Origin: Terfezia claveryi
Lineage: Eukaryota; Ascomycota; Pezizomycetes; Pezizales; Pezizaceae
Direction of reading: 5' to 3'
Assembly (NCBI GenBank): GCA_015179025.1
Contig: WHUX01000400.1
Span: forward strand, 1-32,745
Length of the DNA: 32,745 bases
Shown here: piece after piece, positions 8,698 to 19,756 of the stretch
Position numbering within the stretch: position 1 is the stretch's first letter
Layout: each line of letters opens with the position of its first letter
Program-made: the position numbers and the translations under genes
Notes under the pieces: generated by a model
What the model was told of the DNA's origin: nothing
The model's database searches: none
What the model saw: only the letters and a program-made list of their open reading frames with translations

Positions 8698-9618
8698 TAC
8701 CTCACTAACATTTTCCACTATCATGGCCTTTCCGAATCTATTGTATCCAACCAAGGGCCTCAGTTCACCTCGGAATTCTGAAAAGCATTCTGCGAGCTTT
8801 TGGGGATCAAGATAAGCTTCTCGATAGCCTACTACTCCCAGACTAATAGCCAGTCAGAAAGGATGAATACTATCATGGAACAATACCTACAGGCCTATGT
8901 TAACCACCAGCAAAATAACTGGGTGTTCTTATTGGCAACCTGTGAGTTCGCTACAAACAACCAGTTCTCATAGTCCTTGAAAACCTCCCCCTTCCTGGCC
9001 AATTATAGTTAGCACCTCCAATTCATCGATGCCTTAGCACCTCTGTAGAGAATCCACCCCCCGGCCAAGGAGTTCGCAGCTGGAATTGCAGAGCTCTACT
9101 CTACCCTGAAAGCTGAGCTAGGATATGCGCAAGCTAGGCAAGCCGACTATGCCAATGGATAACAGTTGCCAGCCCCCAGGTATTAGCTAGGAGATAAGGT
9201 GTGGCTCTCTAGTCAGCACTTTTAGATAGAACGATCTTCTTGTAAGCTGGATCATAAGTTCTTGAGGCCATATGAGGTATTAGGGAATGTGGGCACTCAT
9301 GCCTACTGGCTGAAGTTCCCTAAGGATATTAAGCGCCATCCCGTCATTCACGTCTCTAAAATCAAACCAGCTACGGATGATCCTCTCCCAGGTCAAAGAC
9401 ATCTACCACCTCCTCTCGTCGTAATTGCAGAAGAAGAGGAGTGGGAGGTCAAGGAGGTACTGGACTCTAGGAAGTGCTATAGGTGAATCCAGTACAAGGT
9501 TAAATAGTTAGAAAACGAGGAGGCCACCTAGCAACCCACTAGGAATCTGGAAAATGCTCAGGATCTGGTCTCCCTATTCCATCAACGATACTCGAGGAAG
9601 CCCTGCTCCCTTGAGTAA
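8698..9618 (+). pseudogene. chromovirus integrase core (second half) and chromodomain, broken
   Basis: 3' end of a Ty3/gypsy pol gene in one frame. It starts inside the integrase core at YLTNIFHYHGLSESIVSNQG and continues with GPQFTSEF, SQTNSQSERMNTIMEQYLQAY and the C-terminal part (LGDKVWLSS, FLRPYEVLG, HPVIHVSKIKP). It ends with a chromodomain at about 9440-9590 (EWEVKEVLDSR, IQYKVK, LENEEAT, NLENAQD). At least ten stops interrupt it. Those at the chromodomain Trp positions (after KVK and EEAT) are TGG to TAG changes. Chromodomains of this clade direct integration to histone-marked heterochromatin. The HHCC zinc region and the first half of the core are missing. Confidence 0.88.
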
Positions 9619-9828
9619 TCTCCCCATGTCTGAGTTGGAGGTCTTGTTCTTGTTCTTGTTATTGTTATTTTCTTTGTTATCACCTACAGTATAAGTGATA
9701 GGCCTTTGTTATTCTTTAGAGTTGGGGTTCTCGTTCTTATAAATAGTTGTTGTTTCCTGTATTGATTTTGCCGGTTGTCATGCCCAAAGCCTCCTTGTCG
9801 CTGGAGCTTCACCCTAAAGGGGAGATAG
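9619..9828 (+). other. chromovirus 3' internal region with polypurine tract
   Basis: Non-coding. It holds (TCTTGT)n/(TTATTG)n simple repeats at 9648-9680, a decayed copy of the LTR palindrome near 9688-9712, and the purine tract AAAGGGGAGA at 9816-9825 just before the LTR. Confidence 0.6.
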
Positions 9829-10461
9829 TATCACAACCATATATTCAGTTGTCTTTGTTATCACCTGCGATCGCAGGTGATAGGTTATGGTCCTTGTTAC
9901 CTTTAGCATTACCTGCGATCGTAGGTGATGGGTTATTATTATCCTGCTGGGCTTCCGAGATAGGGATCTCGGGAAGCTTATTTCTTCTGTTGCTCTGGTG
10001 GCTCATGTATATAAAGTCCTTTGCCCGTATCATACTGTTATTGGATCCCTATCCAATGTCTTGTATACCCAATACAGGACCTTGCTTCTTCTAGTGCTTG
10101 TGCACCTCTCTTGTGTATATCCTTGTCTCGTACAAACAACTCTGCAGTATAGCTGCCTCTCTCCAACATATGCAGCAACCACTTCTGCATTTCCCTTGTC
10201 CTTGCCTCTTACCTCCAGCCCTTACCCCATCCCAGTCTTTCCCTGATTATACATGTAATGTTCCTATATATGTCTTGCCCTAGCCTCTACCTTCTAAACA
10301 TTCTGCCCCCCATGACATTATCCGTAACATCCCTAATAGGTGTTCATAACAAGCCTAGTTTTCTTAGTCACACACATAGTACTCCTACATATGTCTCACC
10401 TTATTCCTGTCATCGCCCTGTCATACCTCTTGGTCACCTTATCCCCAGAGCCATTGTTACA
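9829..10461 (+). repeat. chromovirus 3' LTR
   Basis: Starts TATCACAACC where the other copy (minus strand, 20375) has TGTCACAAC: a TG to TA change at the very first dinucleotide. It ends ATTGTTACA near 10461. About 633 bp against 619 bp in the other copy. Shares long blocks with it, including CTTCCGAGATAGGGATCT. Contains two palindrome units (9860-9881, 9908-9929). The frames here are not genes. Confidence 0.8.
9860..9929 (+). repeat. two 22-bp palindromes in the LTR
   Basis: 9860-9881 is a perfect palindrome centred on GCGATCGC with arms ATCACCT/AGGTGAT. 9908-9929 is a copy with two transitions. The opposite LTR carries three such units. Confidence 0.85.
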
Positions 10462-12840
10462 ATAATAATAATAATAGATATAAATTTAGTATAACTAATT
10501 ATTATAATATATACCCTATATTCTTTAATATTATTATCTTTTTCTATATTAATATATATTTTATTACTATATTATAATATATATTTTTATAATAATATCT
10601 TTTTTTATTTATTTCTATCTAGTTCTATTATAGATATTTATATTATATCTTATATATAACTTACTTTATATTATTTTACTTATATATTTATATATCTATA
10701 CTCATGATTTTTTATACTATCTTATTTAAATATTATATATATATAACTTTTCTATATATAGGTTTCTTTTTATTACTTTCTATTTAAATTAGGCTATTAT
10801 ATATTTTATTTATTATTTATTATTATAGTATGAGAATTAGCTTTTAAATTTAATAAGTATAAGGTTACTAAATATCATGCACTCTAATAAGTTTGCTAAT
10901 ATCTATAAGCTTATCGATATCAATAAGTTTAGTGATATTAATATATAGTATAATATTCTACTTATATTAGCTAAAGATATTATATATAAATTACTACCTA
11001 TATTCCTATTCTCTATTCTGCTACTTCTTTATGTAACCTCTTGTATTCTAGCTTAGATAATAAAAAGCATTATCTTATATCTACATTCCAACACTATACA
11101 TTCTAGATTCTATATACGTTATCTATTATCCTATATCTATCATCCTATATATACACTCCTGTATACACTTCCTGGAGTTATATCTATAGCCAATGTCTAT
11201 ACTACTATTATATCTATATTTATATTACTAAAGCTAGTATTTATTTTCTTTTATCTAAATAATTATTAAAATAATTTATATTATATTTATATTTATTTAT
11301 ATATTATCTTAACTTTTCTGTAATTCTAACTCTTAATAAATCCTCTACTAGTTACTATACTACTTTTATACTATATCATTATCTATTTTATTTACTTTAA
11401 TAGATTATGAAACTAGAGCTTTAGCCTTTGTATTTTTATAATTAAGTTTATACCTTTACTTTCTTATCTATTATAGATTTCTATATTATATAATTATATA
11501 TTAATATATTAAATACTCTTAATCTTAGTTCAAGTAATACCTTTAATACTATTTCTTCCTATACTAATATACTTTTCTCCTTAAAACTTAATAATATTAA
11601 ATAACTTTTAAATAATAGTTCTAGATATCATATATAATTTAAATAAATCAAATTAATTATTAATTTTTATAACTATAAAGATCTATTTCTTAAATTTACT
11701 ACTATTTTTACTAATACTATATAGCTTAAAATTTAGAATAAGAGAAATATATAAGTTAAAATCTTCTTTATATATAGTTAATATTTTACCTATAGAACTT
11801 ATTACTTAATTAACAATACTTTATAAAGCCTAAATATACTTATAAAAATAAATTATTTAATATAATAATACTACTTTCTAGGAAAACATTTATAAAATAT
11901 TTTGTTTTATTATACTTTTAAGAGAATTTATAATAATTTATATTTATAACTTAAATTTACAAGTTTAATATTTTACTAATAGATTTAAAAAGTATAAAAA
12001 ATACTTGTTTTCTCCTTACTATAGTTTTATTTAAATATTAGATTCTTTTTGCTATTTTGGGGATTTTCAATTTCAATATTTAGAATATATTTTACATATT
12101 TTTGTATTTCTCTTAGAAACTATACCAAAAAGTGAGATTTTATTGCTTAGGTAGTAAATCTACTTCTTTATAAATATCATAAGTACTATCTATATAGCTG
12201 ACCTTCATTAGCCTTATAAATAAATTTATATTATACTATATATTTCTAGGAATACTTCAACAATTTCAGAATACATTAAATCTATATATTAGTGGAACTT
12301 GAGATTGCTTCAATAAAATAGTGGTTTGATTTTAATATAGTATTATAAACAGTATTTAGTTTGAATTAGAAATAATTGCAAAAATATTAAGTAGATTAGA
12401 ATACATTATAGGTATGGAATAGCTATTAATACCTTACCAATCTTATGCAAAGAATAAGCAAGTACTAAGTTCTTTTTCTTTTTACTACTTTTTCTTAGTA
12501 TACTTCTTAACTCTTGTAATACTATAAGGTAAATCACTTTGAAATCAGATTCAATTAGATAGAATAAAATTTGTATTAAGTACTTCAAATTGATTGAAAT
12601 TTACCAAAAAATAATAATTATATTACTATTTTATATATTATACTATATATAATTTCTACATATATAATTAATTATTTACTACATCTATAACTTTAGTCTT
12701 TATTATCTTCATTATTTTCCTTAATATCTTCTATACTATTTCCTTATCTAGTTATGCTATTCCTTGAAATAATACTTTAATATGTTCCTCTACCACTAAA
12801 GCTTCATCTTTCTTTCTTTACTAAATACTTTATACTTTGG
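10462..12840. other. AT desert, RIP-saturated repeat DNA
   Basis: About 2.4 kb of almost pure A and T with very few G, C or CpG and no meaningful frame. It looks like old transposon DNA after saturating C-to-T change on both strands. One part (11993-12125) is recognisable as an LTR relic. Confidence 0.75.
11993..12125 (+). repeat. RIP-saturated relic of the LTR seen at 31070
   Basis: TATAAAAAATACTTG, TTCTCCTTACTATA and GGATTTTC align in order with the start of the LTR at 31070 (TGTAAGGAATACTTG and so on). Most differences are G to A or C to T on the relic side, including TG to TA at the first dinucleotide. Similarity fades after about 130 bp. Confidence 0.65.
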
Positions 12841-12841
12841 T

Positions 12842-12857
12842 CATCAGCAAAAAAAAA
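12842..12857 (+). repeat. CATCAGC-A(n) motif, copy a
   Basis: CATCAGC followed by nine A marks the sharp right edge of the AT desert. The same word bounds 15014-15668 and recurs at 23472. Confidence 0.5.
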
Positions 12858-12939
12858 GTTTGCGTCAGGTGCTTCGGAAGTACATGAAGCTCTTTTGCAA
12901 AACTCGAGATTCAGAAGCCAACTATAGCCATGTGCTCCG

Positions 12940-13120
12940 TCCTGACGAAAATCATTTAAATTAATATTTCCTGACGCACAATTATTTTATAATACTTTCC
13001 CTATGCAACTAATTTTAATCCATATTTCCTGATGTACACCTATCTTATAATACTTACACTGCGCAGCTAATTTAAATACATATTTCATGACACGCACCTA
13101 TTATATCATACGCACATGAA
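12940..13120 (+). repeat. 58-bp tandem repeat, about three copies
   Basis: Units start at 12968 and 13026 with TTCCTGAYG and at 13084 with TTCATGACA. Each carries TTATAATACTT or a variant and a GCAACTAATTT/GCAGCTAATTT block. A partial copy precedes 12968. Confidence 0.8.
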
Positions 13121-13325
13121 GTATTGTTCTTCCTGTACGCATGCAAAATGTCACTATATTTAAGTTCACCATCTGACGCAAATAGTCGGCTAGTATAGGC
13201 GCGATCACGCTTGATACCTGCATTCTATGCATTTTCAAAAATGTAATTGATTCTGATAATATCTCTAAAACTAGCTAGCTAAACATGCGTAAAACCAAAA
13301 TCACTGCCCAAATCAGTGCCATATC

Positions 13326-14236
13326 ACCGCGCAAATAAGCCTGGTATCCACCGTGCAAATCGACCTAGAAATCAACCTGCAAATCAGCCTGGAATCCACT
13401 GGGCAAATCGACCTAGAAATCAGCGTGCAAATCAGCCTGGAATCTACCATGCAAATCGACCTAGAAATCAGCGTGCAAATCAGCCTGGAATCTACCATGC
13501 AAATCGACCTAGAAATCAGTGTACAAATCAGCCTGGAATTCACCGTGCAAATCGACCTAGAAATCAGCGTGCAAATGAGCCTGGAATCGAGCGAGCAAAT
13601 CAGCCTGGATATCACCGAGCAAATGAGCCTGGAATCGAGCGACTAGCAAATGAGCCTGGAATCGAGCGACTAGCAAATGAGCCTGGAATCGAGCGAGCAA
13701 ATCAGCCTGGAATCGAGCGAGCAAATGAGCCTGGAATTGGGCGAGCAAATCAGCCTGGATATCAGCGAGCAAATAAGTCTAGAATCGAGCGAGCAGATCA
13801 GCCTGGATATCAGCGAGCAAATCAGCCTGGATATGAGCAAGCAAACGAGCCTAGAATCGAGCGAGCAAATCAGCCTGGATATGAGGAGCAAATGAGCCTG
13901 GAATTGAGTGAGCAAATGAGCCTGGAATCGAGCGAGCAAATGAGCCTGAAATCGAGCGAGCCAATGAGCCTGGAATCGAGCGAGCCAATGAGCCTGGATA
14001 TCACCGAGCAAACGAGCCTAGAATCGAGCGAGCAAATCAGCCTGGATATGAGCGAGCAAATGAGCCTGGAATGAGCGAGCAAATGAGCCTGGAATCGAGC
14101 AAGCAAATGAGCCTGGTATCGAGCGAACAAATGAGCCTGGAATTGAGCGAGCAAATCAGCCTGGAATCGAGCGAGCAAATTAGCTTAGAAATCACCATGT
14201 AAATGAGCCTAGAATCCAGCGAGCAAACCAGCCTAG
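13326..14236 (+). repeat. 24-bp satellite, about 38 units, with 48-bp higher-order part
   Basis: Consensus unit GCAAATCAGCCTGGAATC plus GAGCGA. From 13326 to about 13570 two unit types alternate (GACCTAGAAATCAG and CAGCCTGGAATCYAC) to give a 48-bp higher-order repeat. After that single 24-bp units run on, with a few 27-, 23- and 21-bp variants. Because 24 is a multiple of three and the unit has no stop in most frames, long frames appear on both strands (up to 252 codons on plus, repeating RANQPGIE). The plus frame lacks an ATG in front and slips by one base near 13880 without closing. Confidence 0.93.
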
Positions 14237-14784
14237 ATATCCGCGTGCAGAGCTGCCTACTGAGCATTCAATATCAACGACCATATCAACCTCGATGTCC
14301 GCATTCACGAGACCACAAATCAGCGTCGTAACAAGCTCCCTATGATGGTGCGATGGCCTTAGGAAGGAATGACAGGAAAAGACCTCTAAGTCCCAGGCGG
14401 CCACACTTTTGAAATAGGGGATTTGCTAGTCTGGCTTGGAGATCCCCCAGCCCCTTAATGTGTCTTAGAACTTGTTCCATGTGCTGTCTTAGAACCTGCA
14501 TGGCGTTGTCTAAGAACCTGCTCTATAGAAGGTGTCGAATGGAGCTCCTCTACTTATGTGAACAATCTAGTACAGAGGGGGAAATAGCTGGATGTAGTAT
14601 ATTTAAACATGGGATTTATCATGTATTGAATTCATGTTTTTGTGCCCTGTGTATATGTGCATTTGTGGCCTTTAATTCATGCATTTGTGGCCTTCCCAAA
14701 TATGTATTAATACATACATAGTCAGAGGCTATGAATACATGAACTCATACATATATAAAGGCTGTAAATATATGAATAGTAGGG
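14237..14784. other. spacer with short repeats
   Basis: No gene recognised. Three copies of TGTCTTAGAACYTG (or TCTAAGAACCTG) lie at 14459-14520. GCATTTGTGGCCTT-like words are duplicated near 14660 and 14680. The frame from 14458 (87 codons, Cys-rich) covers these repeats and is not supported. Confidence 0.4.
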
Positions 14785-14953
14785 GATACAGCCTTGCTAA
14801 TAGGAAGCACAAGATGCAACCTGGCTAACAGGAAGCATAGGACACAACATGCAAGCCAGAGGACGCAACCTCGCTAACAGAAAGTACAGGATACAACCTC
14901 ACTAACAGGAAGCACGGGACACAAACTGGCTGACAGGAAGCCCAGGACACAAC
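14785..14953 (+). repeat. 28-bp minisatellite, six units
   Basis: Unit about GACACAACCTGGCTAACA plus GGAAGCACAG. Six copies in a row, the third shortened to 21 bp. Confidence 0.88.
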
Positions 14954-15013
14954 CACCTAAATGATGGGAAGCAACCTGATGCATATAAAGATGTTGTGCA
15001 TCCTAATACAAAA

Positions 15014-15668
15014 TTTTTTTGCTGATGGTTCTTTTATCCTCTTCTCTATATCTAAGTTAATTATATAGATAACTACCTAGTATTTCCTCATTTTTTTGAT
15101 CTTATTTATTGCTCTCTTATACTTGTAAGAGTTGGAGATAGCCTTTGTATCCTTTACTTTTATTATATTAATCTTCCTATAATTATCTTCATACATTCTT
15201 ACCTTTTTACATAGTCTAAGCTTTACTCTAGATTTAACTTTTGCTTCCTTAGAAGGTAGTTTGGGAGATTCTTAGGGGATCGACTACTATAGTTCTATAA
15301 CTGCTTTAAAGCCAAAAAGTTTCTTATTAATGTTCTTAAGATTTATAGTTGAAGATTAAGAAGTAGCTTTAGTAATAGAAGAAAAAGAATTTTAAAAAGA
15401 AAAAAGTTAGATTGAAGGGTCTAAAGGTACCTAGCAAGTGGAGTTTTGTATCCGACTAGCAGAACTTTCTCTAACTTAGATTTCTAGTTATGAACTAGTT
15501 AAAGCCTTCTTTCTTTTTACTTTATATCTCTTTGATATAGCTTTATTAACTATATCATATGAAGTCAATTAAGTAACCTTCTTTATCTTTTTAGTGGCTA
15601 GCTACTCTTGAACACTAGTCTTCAAAATAAGTTTTACTGCTACCTAATCTATGCATCAGCAAAAAAAA
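15014..15668. mobile_element. AT-rich segment bounded by inverted TTTTTTTGCTGATG
   Basis: T7-GCTGATG at 15014-15027 faces CATCAGC-A8 at 15654-15668, giving about 15-bp inverted ends around 655 bp. The inside is AT-rich with many stops. On the minus strand, Lys/Arg-rich stretches (for example KRYKVKRKKA, YKYKRAINKIKK) suggest a decayed coding end. I see no TA or other clear target duplication. It could be a small DNA-transposon relic. Confidence 0.4.
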
Positions 15669-16079
15669 TTCACCATCATGATGTAGCAACTAATTTTGTT
15701 CCACCTAGTACACTATCAAATTCCTGCTGCCTCTCATGCACTCTGTTCATACAACAAAATTTCTGCTCTCACTCATGCACCCTATATATATCCTCAAAAT
15801 ATATGCTCTACACCTCGAACACTACCAAATTCCCATTGCCTCTTATACACCCCATGTGTACCCTCAGACTTTAGTAGAAAAAATAAACAAATCTATATCT
15901 AGACGCATTAACTACTTTTATACTATCCCATATGTTACAATTTTCCGCTTACCTTAATATGTCCTCACATATACCCTTCTAATATTGGCCTGGCACCTAT
16001 TTTATATCTAACACTTCATGTTCTTTATGGCTCTTCTCTCAACTGGTTACAAGTTTATTATTTCCTAATCATAAATCAT
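15669..16079. repeat. degenerate C/T-rich repeats, no gene
   Basis: The phrase CACTAYCAAATTCCY-TGCCTCT recurs at about 15711 and 15823, with a weaker copy between (CAAAATTTCTGCTCTC, 15755). Three open frames across this stretch read low-quality Cys/Ser/Tyr-rich peptides and are rejected as genes. Confidence 0.4.
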
Positions 16080-16230
16080 ATTCTACATCTTTAAGTCTAT
16101 TCTATTATTTACTAACCAACTTTCCCTTGGCTCTAATGGTATCAAATGTACAATCCCTTCTATTTGTGATATTTTAACTATAACCCCTTCCCCACTCATT
16201 GGCAATCTAATGTGAACTATCTCATCCATG
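16080..16230 (-). pseudogene. short transposon-like C-terminal relic
   Basis: Minus-strand frame reading IRLPMSGEGVIVKISQIEG and then IVHLIPLEPRESWLVNNRID. The pattern HLIP...WLVNNRID resembles the C-terminal ends of large fungal DNA-transposon proteins, from memory only. It sits beside the broken end of the chromovirus and is preceded and followed by stops. Confidence 0.3.
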
Positions 16231-16332
16231 ACCTATATAGCATTCAACTCAATGCATAAAAGTAGATTTATATGCGCTAACCAATGTACCATTCCTGCTA
16301 TAGTTATAACAAGGGCTCTGGCTCACCAGTTG

Positions 16333-18630
16333 TTAGAGGTCGGCTTTCCCATGAGCCTCAGCTTCAGCTTCCACATCAGCAAGGACATTGGCCGCCAGAT
16401 CAAGGTTTTTGGGCTTCAATACCACCTGAATTTGGTATTTTAGCCTTTCATCCCCCCCCTTAGGGAGATCTCCTGATCTCCTAGTTAAGGCATCCGGTAT
16501 CCCCCCAGCCTTTCCCGGCTAGTATTTGATCTTGAAATTCAACTGAGATAAGAACTCCGACCACCTGGCCTGCCATCAGTTAAGCAGTTTGGTGGTGGTA
16601 AAATACTCGAGGTTCTTATGATCAGATAGTACTTCGATAATCCCCTTGGCTGACTCCAGGTGTGGCCTCCATTCCTCGAAAGCTTGCACAATAGCCATCA
16701 GTTCTTTATCATAAATCTCATAATTGCACTTAGCCGAGGAGTGCTTTTTCGAGAAGTAGGCCACAGGGTGGAGGATGCCATTATTGTCATTTTGGGACAG
16801 GCTTCCTATGGAAACATAGTTGGAAGCATCGGTTTCGACAATACACTCCTGGTCAGGGTTGAAATGGGTGAGGATCGGTGCTGAGCAGAAGGCTTCCTTA
16901 AGGTTCTGGAAGGCAGATTGGGCTTCTGTATTCCAGTCGAAACGCTAGTCTTTTTTGGTTAGGGCGGTGAGGGGGGCTACAATCTTCAAATACCCTATAA
17001 TAAACAGCTGGTAAAAGTTAGGGAACCTCAGGAAGGCTTGGACGTTATTGAGATTTGCTAAGGTTTGCTATTTCTGGACAGCGGTAACCTTGGTGGGGTC
17101 CATCCTGATACCTTCTGTAGTAATGATTAACTCCAGATACTTGACCTCCTGTATATGAAACTCGCATTTTTCCGGTTTTAGGTATAATTCGGCCTTTTCC
17201 AGCTTTTCTAGCACCTGCCTCATATGGACTTTGTGTTCCACTAGGGAGTCCAAGTATATGAGAATATCATCCAGGTAAGCTATACAGAACATATCGAGGA
17301 AGTCCCGCAAGGTGTCATTGATGAAGTGCTGGAAGGAGGCAGGGGCATTAGTTAGACCAAAAGGCATTACATTATACTCAAAATGGCCATATTATGTTCG
17401 GAAAGCAGTTTTCTACTTCTCTCCCTCAGCAATCTGTACCAGGTTGTAAGCCCCTCTCAAATCCAGTTTAGTGAACTATTTGGCCTTGGAGAGCTTGGCT
17501 AATGTCTCCTGAATTAGGGGTAGGGGGTACCTGTTTTTGACCGTTATCTTATATAGGCCCCGGTAATTGATGCACAACTAGAGAGAGCTATCTGATTTCT
17601 TCACAAAAAGTACTGGAGCACCCACTGGTGAGGAGCTGTAGTGAATGAAGCTCTTGTTGAGGTTTTCTTCCAAGTACTTCTTCAAGGCTTCCAGCTCCAT
17701 CCGAAACATTCCATAGAGGGGCCCATAGGGGGGGGTTTTACCCTCTATTAGCAGGATAGTATAGTCGTATAGTCGGTATGGTGTGAGCTTCTCTGCGGCC
17801 TTCTCCGAGAACAGGTCGATGAATTTGTGGTATTCGTCTGGAACCATAGACTTCCACTCCTCCTTAGACCTCATTTTATTGATCTCCAGGTTCACCTCAT
17901 GTATGGAGAGAGTGTGTGCCTTCAGCTTGTGCCTCCTGGTGAGGTAAGCGAAAGCTCCTGCCCCGATAAAGCTAACGTTAAGGGGTTTTGGGAGCGCTAG
18001 TGGGACAGGGAGAACAGGGAAAACAGGGGGGTGGGCAGCATTGATGTGCACAGGCTAGTATACTACCTGGGCTGGGTAGATTATCGGGGGTGGTAAGGTG
18101 CATAGCCTCATGATGGTGATTTTTGGACCTCCACAGTTCTTTCTGCAATAATGGCTATTGAATTGCAAGGTATGAGAGCCGAAGCTGACTAACACATCGT
18201 GCATTCTGAGCCAGGGGATCTCAAGCACAATTGGATATTTTAGTTTGGTCACGAACATTGGGAGGTCCTCCGAATGGTCTCCAATGGCACTGGGCAGACA
18301 TGTGAGGTCGGTAATAGCTCCAGAAGAGATAGAGTGGCTATTAATGACATCGAGAAGACGGAGAGTTTTTAACTTGGAGGTTGGTATAGAATTTTTACTG
18401 ACGAAGGCCTAATCAATAAATGCAATTCCCAAAGTACTACAATCTATAAGAGCTGATGTTACCACTGTTTTACTATAGAATTTAACAGTTATTGGTACTA
18501 CAAAATGCTCGCCAAACAAGTGAGATTCATCAACAGACAGAGATGCAGGCAAAGAAAATACAGACAAAGATAAATGACCCATGATAGGTCCCTTGCTAGT
18601 ATCAGCAACTAGGCAAGGGACTCCACTTTT
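16333..18630 (-). pseudogene. chromovirus protease, reverse transcriptase and RNase H (broken)
   Basis: Protease at about 18.40-18.46 kb reads ALIDCSTLGIAFID, where DCS replaces the catalytic DSG. RT follows with [49 protein letters not shown] (17367 leftward) and an intact YLDD active site at 17266-17277. RNase H has [37 protein letters not shown] and IPDALTRR, so its acidic residues are kept. In-frame stops occur, among other places, after DSSL, LSKAK, EGEK, AFRT, AVQK and LLN, several at expected Trp or Gln positions. A Glu/Ala-rich tail ([14 protein letters not shown]) ends at 16336. Confidence 0.88.
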
Positions 18631-18639
18631 CCCAACTTC

Positions 18640-19631
18640 TCTGGGGTCTCAGATACTGCATGTACGGCCAGGGAGTGATTCTTTCTCAAAGGACAGACTG
18701 CAATGAAGTAATCCCCTTTTCCACATACAATGCACAACCCGTTCATTCGATGGTGATTTCTCTCCTCCTAGGTTAACTATGGCCTACCTATGGATAGATC
18801 CATAGGCACGGCACCACCTGCCATGAGAGAGGGGTGTGCAGGTTTGTTAATGGGCATGGTAGGTTGTTAGGTGTGTGCTACTGCTGGGAAGCTTATTCGG
18901 GGGTTCGAGGTTAGGAGAGTTTTTAGGGGAGCTTTGAGGGCCGCTGTTTGCTGTTCCATCCAGCTGGCTTGCTCAATAAGTTTCTCCAAAGTCTTAGTCG
19001 GTGGGTAGTAGACCAGAGCCTTTTTCAGCTTGAAAGTAAGCCAGTCTTTGAACTGATCGAGCTTGGCTTCGTTATTCCAATTGAGCTCTACTGCTAACCT
19101 AGAAAATTTAGCAACATAGGCTGACAGTTCATTGTGCTTTTGCTTGAGGTCTCATAGCGTCCTGCTGGCAGTTCCTTTAGGATTCGATTCTCAGAAGGCT
19201 CGGTCCAGAATTGCCATTAGTGCTAGAATGTCTACCAGATCAATCCCCGTGGCCTTGATGAAGGGCTATACCTGGTCCATAGCCTTACCTTCCTGTAGGC
19301 TATAGATGTATAAGAGCTGGTGGTGGACAGTGGGGAACTTCGCCGAGTCCCCAGAGAGTTTTATCTGCACAGAGTTTTTTCATGCTCATAACTGGTCCCG
19401 GTCCCCATTGAACTTAGGCGAGGTAGGTAGATCTTGTGTTTTCTGGTTTTTTTGACCATCAGTCAGGTCCAAAGCGCAAGTCAGTCTCCGGATGGTTATC
19501 CTGTCCTCTACTGCATCTTCTCGGAGAAGAGTTATTTCGTCTTCGGCTTCTTGGATTCGCCTTTCGGCTTTCTGAAGGTCCGTTCCTTGTTGTTTGCCGA
19601 TGGCATAAGTATCTGTGAATATTTCGATCAT
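18640..19631 (-). pseudogene. chromovirus gag (broken)
   Basis: ATG at 19631 opens a coiled-coil-like start (KAERRIQEAEDEITLLRED), then SPKFNGDRDQL and, after stops at 19386 and beyond, the capsid core (YVAKFSRLAVELNW, QFKDWLTFKLKKALVY). At about 18.69-18.73 kb comes one zinc knuckle, CIVCGKGDYFIAVC, in which the metal-binding His is Tyr: a CAY to TAY change in the usual RIP direction. Several nonsense codons make it dead. Confidence 0.82.
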
Positions 19632-19740
19632 AGTTCATCAGTATGCTGATAGTTCTGTTGGGTCTGATGGGATCGAAGTCACCCTCTAGGCTACGAATCT
19701 ATCTGTGGGTAGTGGAACATTCGCAGACATCATACCAGTT

Positions 19741-19756
19741 GGTCTGAAAGATCCAA
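19741..19756 (-). promoter_or_regulatory. presumed chromovirus primer binding site
   Basis: TTGGATCTTTCAGACC directly follows the LTR end on the minus strand. Identified by position only; I did not match it to a specific tRNA. Confidence 0.4.

Noticed and set aside
9747..10494. Overlapping plus-strand ORFs of hydrophobic peptides
   Set aside because: They lie inside the chromovirus LTR and have degraded counterparts in the inverted LTR, so they are non-coding repeat.
13316..14074. 252-codon plus-strand ORF of RANQPGIE repeats
   Set aside because: Starts at a GTG inside the array, has no ATG, slips frame without closing, and equal-quality frames exist on the minus strand; explained by a 24-bp satellite without stops.
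15608..15957. Three overlapping plus-strand ORFs
   Set aside because: Cover degenerate C/T-rich repeats and give low-complexity peptides with no agreement among frames.
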